A program made the position numbers and the translations under genes. Shown here one piece after another: positions 31,916-42,468 of a stretch of DNA of 64,000 nt; positions within the stretch are counted from its first letter, which is position 1; every line of letters starts with the position of its first letter. The DNA is from Xylogone sp. PMI_703 (lineage: Eukaryota > Ascomycota > Leotiomycetes): the NCBI GenBank assembly GCA_021399445.1, contig JAJTUQ010000002.1, positions 1,488,001 to 1,552,000 on the forward strand, written 5' to 3'. A model generated the notes under the pieces. It had not been told where the DNA came from, did no database searches, and saw only the letters and a program-made list of their open reading frames with translations.

Positions 31916-33993
31916 ATGATGGATTCATCTGCCATGTGGAATGGTGAAGATTCAGCCATGCCCGCATCTTCTCATGACGATTTTCAGCAGTTTCTCGATA
32001 TGAATCTTGGCGAGAGCCTAAATTTCGAATACCACGACTTCAACTCCCAACAAGGACAACAATTGATACATGGAGATGGAGGAGAACAAATGGACACAGC
32101 TATGGGGAATGATGGGATGATACCGCAAAAGGATACAATTATGCAGGACCATATGCCACCGATGACAATGGCTACATCGCACCCCACTATTCCAAGTTCC
32201 ACGATGGCGCACGAGCACCCTGCGACCGAGAGCTTGGTCGAATTAGATGCCCAGATTCAATATCTCCAACAACAAAGACATCAGCAACAGCAGCGCCAGC
32301 TACAAGAGCAACAACGCAACTTCTATGCTCAAAATGGCATTATTCCCCCCACACCTAACAGCATGGAAATGCATGGTCAGAACGGCCAGTTCTATTCGCA
32401 ATTAGATAATCAGCAACAGGCTATGTATGAGAGATTCAGGATGCAGATAAAGGAGCAAGATGTTAGTCTGCAATATCATTTGAAAATCCTATTGGCATTG
32501 CTAATTTAAATTAACAGCTGGCTTTTACCCCATTGGTCTCTCCAGCCGTCACTCCTCTAGATAGCCAATTCAACATTCCCGAATACACGGTCCCTGGTGC
32601 CTACTTCAGTCCTCTTAGCTCTCCAGCTCTGCATGCACAAAATGAACATGCAGCATACGACCCCCGATTGACGGGGAATTCAACTAATTCTCCAGTCGAC
32701 ATAAACCTTGGCTCACACTCAGCACCTTCAAGCTCAGTGATCCATTCTACAAAAGGTGGCAGAAATACCACACAGAAGCAGAGACCCACACGCTCCGTGC
32801 GACAATCGCCCATTGTCAAACCAAGGAGGAAGAAGGCTGGTTCAACAGCAACAATATCTGCCCAAGCACTTAATGATATAATGGAGCCAACGAACGGTAA
32901 TGATATGACGAAGCTACCACCTTCCTCTGCGGCCAGCACGGGGAGCTCTGAGAACGACTCCATATCTCCAGAACATCTTTCGGATATGGCTCCTCCCCCC
33001 TTACCTCCTCCAGGCTCCGCTGGAAGATCACCATATATAGCCGCCCAGAAAGAGAATGGAAGGCCTCGTGCTTTGACCCTCGGATCACCTGCGACACCGG
33101 CTTCATTGATGAGAATTACAAAGTCTCCTTCAGTCATTCAACCATCGAATCCAGATGCAGATATTGATAATGACCAGGCTATGGGAGGATTCAGCTTGCC
33201 AGAGGCTGTCAACTCAAAAAGGATAGCCCTATCACGAAAAGACACACAATCATCAGACGGCCAGACCACACCAACTTTGAGCTCGAGTGGCGCCAAGACC
33301 CCTGGTCTACCACCACTACCTTCCCCAGCTCTTCAACGCCCGAGAACTGCAACGTCTGCGAGCCAGAGTCCAGTCATTGAAGATATGAATTCTGCTGCCA
33401 ACCGAAAGACTCCTCAGATAACTAGTCGTAGTTCCAAGAAGCGACTGAGCAGCTCGGTTCTTGTATCTCCCGCTCTACTCCCTAAAATATCACCGAGCAT
33501 CAAACCTCTGCTACCTGGAGGTGCCACCTTATCGGAAGATACCGCATCTTATCTAGCTTCGAAGTCGAATTACCAGAATATCCTCGAGGGAACACATCTT
33601 CCGGGAGTCTCATATCCTAGTGAACTATCTACCAATTTGACATCGAAGCGAACATCCCATAAGATTGCAGAGCAAGGGCGACGAAATCGTATAAATTCTG
33701 CCCTTCAGGAGATTGCGACGCTGTTACCTCGCCCTGGCAATAAAGATAGTGGAGGTGAAAAGAGTGGAAGTGGGGAGGCTGGAGAAAAGGACGGGGAGAA
33801 CGGCTCAACGAAACCGGCACAGAGTGCGAACAGCAAGGCCAGTACGGTAGAGTTGGCTATTGAGTATATAAAGCAGCTGCAGAAAGAAGTTGCTGCGGCT
33901 ACTAAGAGAGCGGAGGAAGCCGAAAAGAAGCTTGAGGAAAAGGAGTGTGAGGTTAAGAAAGTAGAGGTTGCAGAGACATCACCTAAACCATAG
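31916..33993 (+). CDS. bHLH transcription factor, NUC-1/PalcA (Pho4) type
   Basis: Two exons, 31916-32461 and 32518-33993, with a 56-bp phase-0 intron (GTTAGT...AACAG). The product is about 673 residues. The C-terminal bHLH starts near residue 558: KRTSHKIAEQGRRNRINSAL carries the His, Glu and Arg contacts for CACGTG-type sites. It is followed by a long loop rich in Gly, Lys and Ser, then helix 2 (KASTVELAIEYIKQLQKEV) and a charged coiled coil. The expanded loop and the conserved block before the middle (YERFRMQIKEQD, then FTPLVSPAVTPL) match Neurospora NUC-1 and Aspergillus PalcA. Those proteins activate phosphatase and phosphate-transporter genes on phosphate starvation and are held back by the PREG/PGOV cyclin-CDK pair. 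The N-terminus has a Gln-rich stretch. The ATG at 31916 is chosen because an upstream codon is TTG. Confidence 0.88.
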
Positions 33994-34696
33994 GTTTCTG
34001 GGATACAGTTTTGAGTGGCTATTGTCGCACACGGCGTTTGGGGAGAAAGAAATGATACCTGGTTTTATCATATCTTGCTGGTTAGCATTGTTATCTTTTG
34101 CTGGTGATGAATATTCTAGCGATATAGTGGTTTTTTGGGTTGATAATGTGATGGGCTGTGCTCATTACTTGTAACGAATGAGCTGTTATGTCAAATTAAA
34201 TACGAGATCTGATCTTATCATGTTGGTGGGCTTCAAGATGTCCACTGTGTACCAAATTTACATCAATGTATCAATAATCCAAAGCTCTTGATCAATGCCT
34301 TGCAATCCATTGTCAGAAGACTGGGGTGTTTATTTAATTTCTTTTACTTCTAATGATCTATTATTTGGAAGCGTAAAGCTTAGTTCTTCATCTATATGAC
34401 TTGAAGAGCGGTCTCTTGCTGTCAAAAGAAAGACCAATTATAATCGGCGTTTGCTCGATCAACAGTATACAGATATAGCCCAATAAATGAAGGGATTTAA
34501 ATGACAAACTTCAAGGGATCAGCAAAAATATCCTGGAAACTCCAGACCTTACCAATCCTCAAAGCAGCATGAGCCCACTGTCTTAAGGGCTTTGATTACC
34601 CAAAAGGTACCCTCAGCAGCAACGTGTCAAGGATTACCACTGTCAGCGAGAAATTTGCTCTCATAAAGTTCAATTCGTTTTATTCCCTGAGCTCTT
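33994..34696. other. Convergent intergenic region, no gene seen
   Basis: Holds the 3' ends of the bHLH gene (+) and the Pcc1 gene (-). AT-rich; nothing further recognised. Confidence 0.4.
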
Positions 34697-35131
34697 TTAT
34701 TTCCCTTCTCCCTCTACACCAAGGACATCAACATCCAGCTCCTCCATGACACCAATCACAACTCCTAGACTCTCCATAAACCCATTCACAGCAACTCTCA
34801 GCATACGGTTTGTAGTGGCCTTATACTCTGTGCGTAGGACAGTCGCTTCTTCTTCCCTAACAACGGTTTCGTCATCCTGCACAACAGAATGGGCCGATAC
34901 AGAAGTTGGAATAACGCTGTATGACCGGCGCACGAGAGGTGAGAGCTCTTCATCTACAGAAAGAGCACGCATCGCAGAGTTCGCAAGACGAGCTGTGGGG
35001 AGAGGGAGGTCGATCGTCCTAAGATATTTAGAAAATGCTTGGAGGAAAAAGTGCCCATTGCCTAATCTTGGGCGCACTAAACACTTTACTTACAATGAGC
35101 ATGGGAAGTCGGAATCTATTTGTGCCGCCAT
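34697..35131 (-). CDS. PCC1: KEOPS/EKC complex subunit Pcc1
   Basis: Two exons on the minus strand: 35131-35094 (38 nt) and 35018-34697. The 75-bp intron begins GTAAGT and ends TTAG. The joined frame gives 119 residues starting MAAQIDSDFPCSL and continuing into TIDLPLPTARLA. Fungal Pcc1 proteins share this start, then ELSPLVRRSYSV and YKATTNRMLRVAVNGFMESL, all present here. Pcc1 is the dimerising subunit of the KEOPS complex, which makes the t6A modification of ANN-decoding tRNAs and also affects telomeres and transcription. The first exon is short enough to be missed easily. The frame without it opens only with GTG and lacks the first beta strand. It is divergent from the Cdc14 gene. Confidence 0.88.
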
Positions 35132-35773
35132 GATGTCTCACAAATAAGCATGTGAGTGGTTTGCATAAAGTTCTCTCCGGTGATAAATAAAGTTGCGCAT
35201 GACACCCGTTAATTGGGGCCTTATCTTTTTGTCGAGAACTCTCCTTTCAGGCGATCGGTTGCCATGGCAGAAATGGCGGGCCTGGGATAAACGCCGATTG
35301 GTTACCCTAGCCCCGTAAACAACAACACTAGCGTCCCCATGGCGGCCATCTATTTGCTAGAAAGACAACAGTCCTCAAACTTGTATGTTAATCGCAACAT
35401 CTCTCTCTTCTTGTTGACTTCCTCCTTCACTTTTCTTCAGTTCGTTCCCCGGGTCGAAGTCCTTTCCAGTCACAAGTATTCTTATTATCTTACTTGTTTA
35501 TTCTATCATCGCATCTGAGCTGCAAGCTAGAGGGAGCATGATCTGTGTATGAAATCATAACAAATCAACACAAGCTGGGAAGTTTCGGATACCGGTGACT
35601 TGTGATTTCTGAATCTCGAATATCGAAAGGCAGGAACACCACTCGCACCTTCTCCATACTGCCCCTTCTGCCATATCAATTCTCTATACGCTTGCCGTCT
35701 TGAATTCCAGCTTTTGGCAATCGCGACCTGATCTAGAGGCCGGTACCTGCAACGCGAGTCTCCGCCGTTCACA
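35132..35773. promoter_or_regulatory. Divergent promoter region, Pcc1 / Cdc14
   Basis: 642 bp between two divergent start codons. A CT-rich plus-strand stretch at about 35400-35470 (CTCTCTCTTCTTGTTGACTT) probably marks the Cdc14 transcription start. No repeats seen. Confidence 0.4.
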
Positions 35774-37931
35774 ATGGGTCCTTCATTAAAATATGGGCAG
35801 ATTATCGAGTACATACCAGGTGAGAATCCAATTTGTTTACGATATTCTATCCGGAGTCTACTGCACGAGCACCGCGATTCGTGACCGGCCGACGCTGCAT
35901 AACATTGTTATTTTCATTGCTACCTTGCGAATGGGTTCCCTCTATCGTCAATGTATGGCTCAGTGGTCAGCATTGGTGGCCATTGTGACCGGCTACCTGC
36001 CATTCAACTGGCATCGCAATGTCATTGCTCCATACAGTGTTCTAACCTATACAGACCGATTGTACCTAGCATCCTATACTTCTCCACCAACCGCCGAAAC
36101 AATCTTCCCCTACCATGTCGAGCAGCCATCAAGGCGATCTCCAAGCAAGCGCTCTGCCAGAGCTGCTGAAGGACCTTCTGCTGTTCACGACAAAGATCGC
36201 CACCCTCCTTGCTATTTTTCGATTGATGATACCCTGCTGTACAATGCTTTTCACCATGATTTCGGACCACTTCACATTGGGCATCTCTACCGTTTTGCTG
36301 TTCAGTTTCATGATATCCTCGGAGCACCAGAAAATAGAGTTAGGCCTGTAGTTTTCTGGAGCAAGGCAGATGCACGAAGTAAGTCTTGAAAATTGAGCAA
36401 GAATAAGCAAATAACTAACCGCGGTTTTTCCATAGGTCGAGCAAATGCCGCATGTCTTCTCGCTTCTTATATGGTTCTCATCCAATCTTGGGCACCACAT
36501 CTTGCTCTTGCACCAATTGCACAGTGCGATCCTCCTCTAATGCCATTCCGTGATGCAGGTTATAGCCAGGCAGACTATGGTATCACTGTTCAGGATGTGG
36601 TTTACGGAGTCTGGCGCGCGAAGGAGCAGGGATTCTGTGCCTTGCCACAGTTCGACCTTGAGGAATATGAGAGATTCGAGCGTGTCGATCAAGGAGACTT
36701 TAACTGGTTGACTCCTGACTTCCTTGCTTTTGCATCACCTCAGCATTCACCTGTCGCACCCATACCAACTTCATCTCCCCTCTTCGCTACCCTGCCTTCT
36801 ACTGTGGAAGCCGTCGATGCTCATCCTACTCTTCCAACACCTTTCAAGAACGTGCTCAAGCATTTCAAGGAGCGAAATATTGGTCTGGTCGTTCGATTGA
36901 ACTCTGAGCTTTACTGCCCATCATTCTTCACCGCACTTGGTATCGAACACCTCGATATGATCTTTGACGATGGAACTTGTCCCTCGCTCAGCGTTGTTCG
37001 AAAATTCATCACTCTTGCCCATGAGATGATCACTGTCAAGAAGAAGTCTATTGCAGTACACTGCAAGGCTGGCCTTGGTCGTACTGGATGCCTCATTGGG
37101 GCGTACTTGATTTATCGCTATGGATTCACTGCCAACGAAATCATTGCATATATGCGATTCATGAGACCAGGAATGGTCGTCGGCCCTCAGCAGCACTGGC
37201 TACATCTCAATCAAGGCACATTCAGAGAGTGGTGGGTGGAGGAGCAGTTTGAACAGAAGATGAGGGAAAGAATGGATAAGATGGCGCCTTCCACACCAAC
37301 AAAGAGCTCACACAAGCCTTATAACCTTGGAAGTGCTCAAATTGCTACACCGCCAAATGGAAGTCGCCGGATGCGGTCACCTTTGGGTGAAGTAGACAAT
37401 ATTAACAGCATTGGTGTTCAAGAAGACTGTCTTCCAGCACCAACCCCAGGGCAACCTCGAAAGACAAGTAGAGCACCGGATCGTCATCATCCTTATGGTC
37501 GCGGGGGGTCAGGCAATACTACAAGTGAAGAAGAGCACATCCGTGAGACAGAGACGATCTCCATTCACCATCGCCAATCAATCGATGACGCCGAAGGAAA
37601 GGAGGAATGGGAGCTCTTGATGCGATCAAGCAAGAAGTCTTCGAGATCTCCTGCTCGAAGTGAAAAACGCTCCATGAGCCATACTACGACCACCTTCTAC
37701 ACCACCATTGACAACGACAGTAGCAATGATGCTGAGAATATTGGAGCTTGCCCAAAGACGCCAGCTAGCATGAAGTCAGGCAGTGGTTCCAGTACTCTCA
37801 GCAAGGTACGTGGTAGTGCAAAACGCGGCGAGAGCTTGCGAAGCAAAGACTCTGGTGCAGTTCGTAAGACGAGCGGCAGAGTTGGTAGTGTTGGTGTTTC
37901 TGGCACACGCAAAGTCTCTGGGCAACACTGA
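35774..37931 (+). CDS. CDC14: Dual-specificity protein phosphatase Cdc14
   Basis: Three exons: 35774-35819, 36055-36378 and 36436-37931. Introns are 235 bp (GTGAGA...ACAG, with CTAAC branch point) and 57 bp (GTAAGT...ATAG). The product is about 621 residues. The N-terminal domain (IEYIPDRLYLASY, then YFSIDDTLLYNAFHHDFGPLHIGHLYRF) and the catalytic domain match Cdc14 phosphatases. The active-site signature HCKAGLGRTG lies at about 332-341 with nucleophile Cys333, and FDDGTCPS near 299-306 provides the general acid. YGF...YMRFMRPGMVVGPQQHWL is also conserved. The tail from about 405 on is disordered and rich in Ser, Arg and Lys, as in other fungi. Cdc14 reverses CDK phosphorylation at mitotic exit, cytokinesis and septation, acting in nucleus, spindle pole bodies and septa. 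Confidence 0.95.
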
Positions 37932-38893
37932 GTTTGAAGGAGAGTTTAATCATTTGCTGTACGTTACCGTGCTTGCATTGTCTGGCGTCTTGAGCATAGG
38001 CATTATGAACTGCTAAATGGATAGGGCGGTGGGATTGGCGTTGCTTTGTGTGTTTATCGAGTTTCACCTTTTTTGTTGTTGATATACGGCCTTGCTATTT
38101 GGAGTTTTTTGCTTTGATCGTGGAGCTTGGGATCATGATTCCTCAATGTTGATAGTCACGACTGCATTAGATTGCATCTGCATTGACTTACCCTACATGG
38201 ATAGAGCGGTAGGGTAAGGGGCTTTGTTTTCTGTTCTTTTTGCGTTTTTTTGCTTCGGCCTGTTATGAATTACGAACATGCATAAGGATGACTAGGGGAA
38301 TTTCAGAATGAAAAGATAATTGATGTTGGCTTTCGAACCCGGAAACTTTTCGTCTTACTCTTTTGTGAATAATAACCTTAATTCGTACTAATAGAGTTTC
38401 CTAATCAAATACTATTAAACAAAAGTGGATCATACTACAAAATAAAGTACTACTAGTTAAGGAGATGTGCATCTGTGGTATAATTCAATTTGTATATTTT
38501 TTTTTCTATGCTAATAAACGACTAAAGCAGTGCAGAAAACCGGAAAACAGCGTTTCATCAAACCTCGATGACCCAGTGTAGAAAGCACGGCAAGGAAAAA
38601 CGAGATGCCGACGGGTCCCCTTCGAGAAAACGAACGAGAAGCCAGCCAGCCAAAGGAGGGGAATAGGGGATAGGATGTCGAATGCAAGTTACAAAGTTTG
38701 CATGCATTAGAGTCTAAACGGCAAGCAAAGTTGTATGAATCATCCTCTAAGAAAAAAGGCTCTCTTTCGGTGACCCTTGCTCCCAACCAGTCCAACCTTC
38801 ATCTGAATTTGAGAAAATTATAAACGATTCCACCCTATCCCCAAGTTTGCTCGTACCCTAAGTACCGCCAGATCTAACGCCAAAACCGACCTT
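37932..38893. other. Convergent intergenic region, no gene seen
   Basis: 962 bp between the stop codons of Cdc14 (+) and the 14-3-3 gene (-). AT-rich with T-runs (about 38500). The repeated phrase GGATAGGGCGGTGGGATTGG / GGATAGAGCGGTAGGGTAAG at about 38020 and 38200 is a minor degenerate repeat. A TTCGAACCC at 38333 is not part of a tRNA. Confidence 0.4.
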
Positions 38894-39925
38894 TTATTCA
38901 GCAGCCTCGGGTTTAGCCTCCGTTGGCGCAGCCTCAGTGGTCTCCTTTGGTTCTGCTGGAGCAGCACTGGTCTCAGCAACTGGCTCGGCCTCGGAGGAGG
39001 TCCAGAGGGTCTGAAAGAAAAATTAGCAAATGTACACCATGTGGTTGCTTCAGAATGCGTACCAAGTTGTCTCTCAAAAGCTGCATGATCAAAGTGGAGT
39101 CCTTGTAGCTCTCTTCGCTCAAGGTATCAAGTTCTAGGATCGGCTGTTAGCAGGTTTCATGGTAGCTAGTTAAATCTACACTTCAAGGGAGACACTTACC
39201 AGCAATAGCATCATCAAATGCCTGCTTGGCGAGATGGCAAGCTTGGTCTGGGGAGTTCAAGATCTCGTAGTAGAAGACGGAGAAGTTGAGGGCAAGACCA
39301 AGGCGGATGGGGTGTGTTGGTGCAAGGTCAGTTTGAGCAACTTCGGTAGCCATCTTGTATGCCTCAAGGGACTTGTCGGCGGACTCCTTTCGCTTATCAC
39401 CAACAGCGAACTCAGCAAGATAACGGTGGTAGTCACCCTTCCTATAAATTCTTTGTCAGAAATTGTCAGATTAGAGATAATGAAATCAACTGACATCTTG
39501 TGGTAGAAGACCTTAGACTCGCCACTCTTTGCAGATGGGATCAAGTGCTTCTCAAGAACCTCAAGGATATCCTCACAGATCTTGGCAAGCTCAGCCTCGA
39601 TCTTCTGGCGATACTCCTTGATAAGTGCGACTTGTGCAGAGTTGCCCTTAGACTCCTCCTTCTGCTCAATTGAGGTGACGATTCTCCATGAGGCACGGCG
39701 AGCACCAATGACGTTCTTGTAGGCCACGGAAAGGAGATTACGCTCTTCAACAGAGAGTTCCTGGTCTTCAGAAGCAACGGCCTTCATGTTCTCAACCATT
39801 TCTATCCGCATACTTGATCAGCTATCTTGGGTTCCGTATACACTCTTGAGGGGTTTTATCGAACCTTCATAACGCTCAGCCTGCTCGGCAAGCTTTGCCA
39901 AATAAACAGAGTCTTCGTAACCCAT
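38894..39925 (-). CDS. 14-3-3 protein
   Basis: Five exons on the minus strand: 39925-39865, 39801-39495, 39441-39200, 39133-39063 and 39010-38894. All introns are 52-66 bp; four end AG after GT donors, the first with the unusual donor GTTCGA. The product is about 265 residues. Family hallmarks are [40 protein letters not shown] (phosphopeptide-binding Lys and Arg), [32 protein letters not shown] and [16 protein letters not shown]. The C-terminal tail is rich in Ala, Glu, Pro and Thr and is the variable part. 14-3-3 dimers bind phosphoserine/threonine motifs on many partners in signalling and cell-cycle control. A leader intron upstream is likely (39945-40431). Confidence 0.95.
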
Positions 39926-41622
39926 TTTGACTATTTAGAGAAATCTAGGGGAGAAAATATGTTAGAATACAGATGCAGAAAGTCTCTATATTATATAGAG
40001 AAAGGAAAGAGCGGCCCAGGTAAGGAATCAGGTCCCTGGGCAAAATGCGCTGGGGCCTGAATCTGGAGCCTAAAATGTTTGGGATCACCAATAAGCTTGT
40101 CTGAAGTCACCAATAAGTCGATATTGATGATTCTCCATCAAAAATGTGTCCACGCAGCAAGCCCGGCATAGATTTCGTTGAACAATCGACTAGCCCAGAA
40201 CTGGGAACTGCCCCTCAGTTGGCATGAGGGGGTAGTCGCATGGTGAAAAGCAGGGTCGCGCAGGACACATGAGAGATGCCAACAACATCGCAAACTGGTG
40301 ACGGACAGAATAGAAGAGTTCTCGGCGATCTGGCACATGTGGTTGATGGCTCAGAAGGGAGAAGGCCATCTGCCGTGGGGTTGGGGGGGAAAGGCGGGAA
40401 GTGACGAAATAGGAGCGGAGAATCATCTCACCTGGGATGGATTGGAGGATGTGAAGGATGTAGGATGATGTAGAATGTTTGACAGAATAGTTACAAGAGG
40501 AGTGCGACGTGAACGAGATAATCGACACGACGAGGTTGTCTAGAATGTGAAAGGGAACTGGAGTTGAGGCTGCCAGAGCCAGGAAGTAGATCGAAGGGAA
40601 AGCCAACCGATGCCAACTCCCTTTTCACGCTAATGAATTCAGGAAGCGATCCACCTACAAAGTACAAAACAACGCTGCCCGTGCCTGCAATTTGAGGAAA
40701 CGTTAAATGAGGCAAATGGCTACGACGCTCTACAGGAAAGGGGGAAGCGGGAATGGCTACATAATTTTCTACACGGACGCTTGTGGGTCTGCATTGTGAA
40801 CAATCTCGTTACGGCTTCTGGGGTGTTTCTGGATCTTTCAACAGCACTTCCTCTCATTCCTTGTCAGCAGTGCTCATCCCGTGGCATGTGGCAGGGCTGA
40901 ATGAGGCATCGTCGGCGTGGGAGACAAAGCTTAAGAATTCATGCGCTGCCTCCTAGGCGCCCAGAGGGAGTGTAGCAGGTTGGTCGCATGATTTGATTGA
41001 GGCTGGTTTGCCCATCTCCAGCAGTGCCAGTAGAGTTTCCCCATCAGTTCCATCGGGGATACTCGCTCGTGATGGTACTGGAATGGTACGTAGTGTAAGT
41101 CGTTGAGGAGGGCAAACCAGTGGCAGATAAGGGCAAATATCCTCTTCAATGGTCTACTCTACTACCATACCCAACGGGCCTGAAAGAGTCGGTGTATCTG
41201 TCACTGCCTTACAGTGCATATCATATTCAACGGTCGATAGCCAGCCCTATTCAGAGTCCAACGAGTCCAACATACAATGGCTGCCCAAGTACCACCATAC
41301 GGCTGTGTGCTGTGGCTGAACCCCGAAAAAGCGTTGGAGCGCTGCTGAGTGGTTCTTGCCATCTCTCAGCCCTTGGTCAGGTGATGGGTGATGCAACAGT
41401 CCCGTGACTGGGCACTGGCGTCGTAGCAGCAGCCTGAGGCCATACACCCGTTCGGGGGAATCAGACCATCCACGACGTAGCTCCCAGGCGCACCAGCCAA
41501 GTTTCGGCAGGAATCATCTTACGCCTTCCAACCATAACCCTCCATCATCATAGCAACCCACCCGGGATACAAATAGCCATCTCTACCCCTCTAATTCCCA
41601 GCGCACAAATTACTCTATCACC
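39926..41622. promoter_or_regulatory. Divergent promoter region with likely 5' leader intron of 14-3-3
   Basis: About 1.7 kb between divergent genes. On the minus strand, CCCAG/GTGAGA at 40432/40431 and CCCTAG ending at 39945, 20 bp before the 14-3-3 ATG, could bound a 487-bp intron in its 5' leader. The right part serves the ATPase inhibitor gene. Short open frames show nothing recognisable. Confidence 0.45.
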
Positions 41623-42148
41623 ATGATGCGTCAATCGATTGCAAAGGCGGCCCGGCCAGCTTTCCGAACATTTTCCACCACTTCTCGAGCAATGTCTAGT
41701 GGAGATCTCGGTGCCCCCTCCCAAACCGGAGGTCAAGGGTAGGTCCGAAGCTTTTTCGAGCTTCCTACCATCTATCAGGAATTGGAACCTGGCAAAGTGC
41801 AGAACATAGCTAATCAATTGCCTGTTTACCAGTGATGCCTTCAAGAAACGGGAAAAGGCGAACGAAGACTATGCTATCAAGCAGCGCGAGAAGGAGAAGC
41901 TCCTAGAACTTAAGAAGAAGCTTGCAGAGCAACAGGCTCACCTAAAGAAGCTCGAGGAGCACATGTACGTCTAATGCCATTGATCCTGAGATAGTCAATA
42001 TCTTGCAGGCATCTTTCAATTGCTAACCAATTTCTTTTACAGTGACGAGATCTCAAGAAACCAAGGCGGCGAGCACAAGTAAGTCTGCTCTTAGCAGGAC
42101 TTTCAATTGTAAATAGCAAAAGCTAAATGCTGTTGTATCTACAGTTAA
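41623..42148 (+). CDS. Mitochondrial F1F0-ATPase inhibitor (IF1 family)
   Basis: Four exons: 41623-41738, 41833-41964, 42043-42078 and 42145-42148. Introns of 94, 78 and 66 bp begin GTAGGT, GTACGT and GTAAGT and end CAG. The product is 95 residues. The last coding exon contributes only one base of an Asn codon plus the TAA stop. Residues 1 to about 25 (MMRQSIAKAARPAFRTFSTT) form a basic mitochondrial presequence. Residues about 38-82 (DAFKKREKANEDYAIKQREK and the following KLLELKKKLAEQQ helix) are the inhibitory and coiled-coil helix of IF1, which blocks ATP hydrolysis by F1 when matrix pH falls. Length and layout match yeast Inh1 and other fungal inhibitors. Confidence 0.93.
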
Positions 42149-42468
42149 ATAACCCACATTAACATGGACACTCATGGGCGGGAATGATATATGTTTTTCA
42201 ACTTAGATCTTGAATGTATAAAAAAGATGAATTCTCTACCCGCACCAACCGCCGTCTTCTTTTTGGTGAGACCATCGGGAATGCCTTGTATAATTTTGCT
42301 CTCCAGTTGTACAGTACATGGACACATGTCATAGTGAAACCCTATTCCGTGCTTGCTTTGACGACTCCTTGACAAACATATGCTGCCTTTCCCGAATCAC
42401 ATGTCAAAACGAAACATTAAACGCCAGCCAAAAGTAATATGAGAAAGACAAAGAAATAGTACCAGAAT
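42149..42468. other. Convergent intergenic region, 3' ends
   Basis: 320 bp between the inhibitor gene and the nucleoporin gene stop codons; nothing else seen. Confidence 0.5.

Noticed and set aside
38320..38350. TTCGAACCC resembling a tRNA T-arm (B box) on the minus strand
   Set aside because: No pairing acceptor stem, A box or anticodon arm can be formed around it.
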